DNA of 64,000 nucleotides from Algiphilus aromaticivorans DG1253 (GTDB lineage: Bacteria; Pseudomonadota; Gammaproteobacteria; Nevskiales; Nevskiaceae). Location: NCBI RefSeq assembly GCF_000733765.1, contig NZ_JPOG01000001.1, positions 3,606,501 through 3,670,500 of the forward strand, given 5' to 3'. The notes under the pieces were generated by a model that made no database searches, was not told the origin of the DNA, and worked only from the letters and a program-made list of their open reading frames with translations. The translations under genes and the position numbers were made by a program. Numbering within the stretch: the stretch's first letter is position 1; each line of letters opens with the position of its first letter. This document shows, in pieces, positions 61,739 to 64,000 of the stretch.

Positions 61739-63117
61739 TCCCCCTTCGAAGCATTGCCGCGGCCGCCCTGGCGCTCGCCGCCGTATTCCCCGCACAGGCC
61801 CAGGACGGCAAACCCGCCGACAGCGTCCGCGAGCTGCTGAATCTGGTGGAGCAGGGCGTGGCCCGCGACGCCAGCGACTTCCGCAGCCGCATGGAGACCT
61901 TCAAGGCCGAGAAGGACAAGCAGGAAGCGCGTCTGTCCGAGGCGCGCCGCCAGCTGCGCGATCTGGAGTCGCGCAGCGAGAAGCTCGAGTCCGAGTTCCA
62001 GGGCAACGAGGAGTCGCTGGCCGAAGCCGAGGCGCGCCTCGACGAGCGCCTGGGCACGCTGCGCGAGCTCTTCGGTGTTCTGCAGCAGGTGGCCGGCGAC
62101 GCCCGCGGCACCTTCCAGGCTTCGATGATCACCTCGCAGTATCCGGAGCGCGACGACTTCCTCAAGCAGCTGATCGAAAAAGCCGGCTCTTCCAGCGAGC
62201 TGCCCGAGATGGCGGAGCTGGAGCGTCTGTGGTTCGAGATGCAGCGCGAGATGGCGGAGTCCGCCAAGGTCGTGCGCTACCCGGCCGAGGTCACGGGGCC
62301 CGACGGCAACAAGTCCGAAACCGAGGTCGTGCGCGTCGGCAGCTTCAATGTCATGAAGAACGCCGCCTATCTGGACTGGGAAGCCGATACCCAGCAGCTG
62401 GTCGAGCTGCCGCGTCAGCCCTCCGGGCGCTTCCTGGCCAGCGTCGACGACTTCGTCAACGCCGATTCGGGCCAGGTCGAGCCCCTGTTCGTGGACCCCT
62501 CACGTGGCTCCATCCTCGGTCTGCTCATTCAGACCCCGGATCTCGCCGAGCGCATCGATCAGGGCGGCATCGTCGGTTACGTGATCCTGGCGCTGGGTGG
62601 CCTGGCGCTGCTGCTGGCGCTGGAGCGGCTGGTGACGCTGAACCTCGTCAACATGAAGGTGCGCCGCCAGCTGAACTCGGACGAGCCAGATGAGGGCAAT
62701 CCGCTGGGCCGCATCATGGCGACCTACCGCAAGTACGAGTCCACCGACAACGAGACGCTGGAGCTCAAGCTCGGCGAGGCCATCGCCAACGAAACCCCGA
62801 AGCTGCAGCGCTTCCTCGCCCTGCTCAAGATCATTGCCGTGGTTGCGCCGCTGCTCGGCCTGCTCGGCACCGTGACGGGCATGATCAATACCTTCCAGGT
62901 GATCACCCTCTTCGGCACCGGCGATCCCAAGCTGATGGCCGGCGGCATCTCGCAGGCCCTGGTCACGACCGTGCTGGGCCTCTGCGTGGCGGTGCCGACG
63001 GTGCTGATGCACACGCTGGTGCAGGGCCGCGCCAAGGCCGTCACCCAGATCCTTCAGAAGCGGTCGATCGGCATCATCGCCGAGCATTCCGAGCAGGGCC
63101 ATGTATCTGCTGCTTGA
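61735..63117 (+). CDS. TtpC-like MotA/TolQ/ExbB proton-channel protein with periplasmic coiled coil
   Basis: 460 residues. Signal peptide (ending AVFPAQA), a periplasmic coiled coil (about 40-115; KQEARLSEARRQLRDLESRS), then a C-terminal MotA/TolQ/ExbB domain (about 265-450; VAPLLGLLGTVTGMINTF, GGISQALVTTVLGLCVAVP). The enlarged ExbB paralogue is typical of TtpC of TonB2 systems. Couples proton flow to outer-membrane transport with the genes downstream. Confidence 0.93.
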   Translation: MIPLRSIAAAALALAAVFPAQAQDGKPADSVRELLNLVEQGVARDASDFRSRMETFKAEKDKQEARLSEARRQLRDLESRSEKLESEFQGNEESLAEAEARLDERLGTLRELFGVLQQVAGDARGTFQASMITSQYPERDDFLKQLIEKAGSSSELPEMAELERLWFEMQREMAESAKVVRYPAEVTGPDGNKSETEVVRVGSFNVMKNAAYLDWEADTQQLVELPRQPSGRFLASVDDFVNADSGQVEPLFVDPSRGSILGLLIQTPDLAERIDQGGIVGYVILALGGLALLLALERLVTLNLVNMKVRRQLNSDEPDEGNPLGRIMATYRKYESTDNETLELKLGEAIANETPKLQRFLALLKIIAVVAPLLGLLGTVTGMINTFQVITLFGTGDPKLMAGGISQALVTTVLGLCVAVPTVLMHTLVQGRAKAVTQILQKRSIGIIAEHSEQGHVSAA

Positions 63118-63628
63118 ATCGATCCAGGATGTCCGCCTCTTCCTGGAGCGCGGCGGGGATGTGCTCATCCCCATCATGCTGCTCATCCTGGGCATGTGGA
63201 TCCTGATCATCGAGCGGGCGGTCTATTTCCGCTTCGGCTTTCCCCGGCTGGCCGCGCATCTGCGCGACCGCTGGGAAGCCAGGGGCGAACGTCAGTCCTG
63301 GCGGGCGCATCAGGTGCGCAAGGCGCTCGTCACCGAATCCTCGATGAGCCTCTTCCGCGGCCTGGATGTCATCAAGACGCTGATCGCCATCTGCCCGCTG
63401 CTCGGGCTGCTGGGTACGGTCACCGGAATGATGGAGGTTTTCGACGTCATGGCCTTCGTCGGCAACGGCAATGTCCGCGCCATGGCGGAGGGCATTTCCA
63501 AGGCCACGATCCCGACCATGTCCGGAATGGTGGGCGCGCTGACCGGCGTCTTCTTCATCGCCCTGCTCGAGCGCCGCGCGAAGTTGCAGCAGACCCATCT
63601 CGAAGACGCACTCACCTTCGACCACTAG
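63101..63628 (+). CDS. exbB: ExbB-like biopolymer transport protein
   Basis: 175 residues, start overlapping the TtpC gene by 17 bp. Three helices in the TolQ/ExbB pattern: an N-terminal helix IPIMLLILGMWILIIERAV and the core ICPLLGLLGTVTGMMEVFDV, then GISKATIPTMSGMVGALTGV. Short ExbB2-type form without the long cytoplasmic loop. Forms the energising complex with ExbD. Confidence 0.94.
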   Translation: MYLLLESIQDVRLFLERGGDVLIPIMLLILGMWILIIERAVYFRFGFPRLAAHLRDRWEARGERQSWRAHQVRKALVTESSMSLFRGLDVIKTLIAICPLLGLLGTVTGMMEVFDVMAFVGNGNVRAMAEGISKATIPTMSGMVGALTGVFFIALLERRAKLQQTHLEDALTFDH

Positions 63629-63652
63629 CGCTCCAACAGGAACGAATCTCCC

Positions 63653-64000
63653 ATGCGTGAGCTATTCAGCCAGGCCGTCGAACAGGAAGAGGAATCGGCG
63701 ATCGACATCACGCCGATGCTCGACATCGTCTTCATCATGCTGATCTTCTTCATCGTCACGGCCACCTTCGTCAAGGAATCGGGCATCGACGTCAACCGGC
63801 CCGACGCCAATACCGCCACCCAGCAGGACCGCGCGAGCATTCTCATCGCCATCGACGACACGGGCGCCGTCTTCATTGACCGTCGGCGGGTCGAGCTCGA
63901 CGCCGTGCGCGCCAACATCGAGCGACTGCACGCCGAGAATCCGCAGGGAACGGTCGTCATCCAGGCCGACGAGAACGCTTCCACCAAGCAGCTCGTCGCT
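63653..64000 (+). CDS. exbD: ExbD-like biopolymer transport protein, cut by the right edge
   Basis: 116 codons to the end of the window, still open. Short cytoplasmic N-terminus (SAIDITPMLDIVFIMLIFFI) with the conserved membrane Asp in LDIVF that carries protons, then the periplasmic domain (ILIAIDDTGAVFIDRRRVEL). TonB and a TPR protein are expected next, beyond the window. Its gene spacing from ExbB (24 bp) supports one operon. Confidence 0.93.
   Translation, partial: MRELFSQAVEQEEESAIDITPMLDIVFIMLIFFIVTATFVKESGIDVNRPDANTATQQDRASILIAIDDTGAVFIDRRRVELDAVRANIERLHAENPQGTVVIQADENASTKQLVA

Noticed and set aside
1-64000. tRNA, rRNA, CRISPR arrays, insertion sequences, prophage genes
   Set aside because: I looked through the gene-free gaps for cloverleaf ends (CCA, GGTTCRANTCC), regular spacer repeats and transposase motifs and saw none that hold up.

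Overview
The window is one contiguous piece of a high-GC Gammaproteobacterium. The priA-argS-SPOR block, a three-subunit proton-translocating transhydrogenase (pntAA-pntAB-pntB), ttcA, ClsB and many outer-membrane lipoproteins fit a free-living, probably aquatic bacterium. I would guess the Nevskiales/Salinisphaerales (Solimonas/Algiphilus-like), but nothing here fixes the genus. There is no rRNA, tRNA, CRISPR array, IS element or phage gene that I can support.

Layout. 0-2 kb: a TlpA-like thioredoxin / DUF4266 / DUF3570 operon, divergent from a membrane-anchored LuxR-type regulator. 2-8.2 kb: housekeeping block on the minus strand (SPOR protein, argS, priA, ttcA, DUF167). 8.2-15.7 kb: SDR, HDAC-like deacetylase, several lipoproteins, a long array of hairpins (11.8-12.15 kb), then DUF4105, DUF3015 and TraT. 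16-18.9 kb: the pnt operon with a strong terminator. 19.1-24.6 kb: an accessory stretch of small stand-alone genes (three GNAT acetyltransferases, a YdeI protein, a GST, a Crp/Fnr regulator). It contains a complete VIM-like subclass B1 metallo-beta-lactamase with a lipobox, and upstream of it an internally deleted paralogue. 24.6-31.8 kb: small stress proteins (DUF1328, CsbD, lipoprotein), a TVP38 protein, the YbhP-ClsB pair, CYTH, HPF, DUF1772, SRPBCC and cupin genes, plus decayed cytochrome b561 and panB genes. 31.8-49.6 kb: ABC-F, a decayed GNAT with an 8-bp tandem repeat, an M1 peptidase lipoprotein joined to a truncated DJ-1 domain, LysR/SDR and LysR/DUF1127 pairs, MAPEG, MscS/DUF432, an FAD oxidoreductase, a CalB-like lipase, AraC/desaturase, a BASS transporter, a NYN-LOTUS protein and FadL.

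49.7-64 kb holds the most coherent system. It contains a Tat-exported PhoX phosphatase, a large TonB-dependent receptor with a beta-helix lipoprotein, and a DUF3450-TtpC-ExbB-ExbD energising operon that runs off the right edge. Each of these three transcription units is preceded by GTCAC/GTCAT half-sites spaced exactly 11 bp apart, the layout of PhoB boxes. I infer a phosphate-starvation regulon that takes up a phosphorus-containing substrate across the outer membrane. A lower-GC subtilisin gene and a frameshifted Cu/Zn superoxide dismutase lie between the receptor and the motor operon.

Gene decay is a theme of this window: two internally deleted genes, one truncated-and-fused gene, one gene with a nonsense codon plus repeat expansion, and two one-base frameshifts (panB, sodC) that could instead be sequencing errors.
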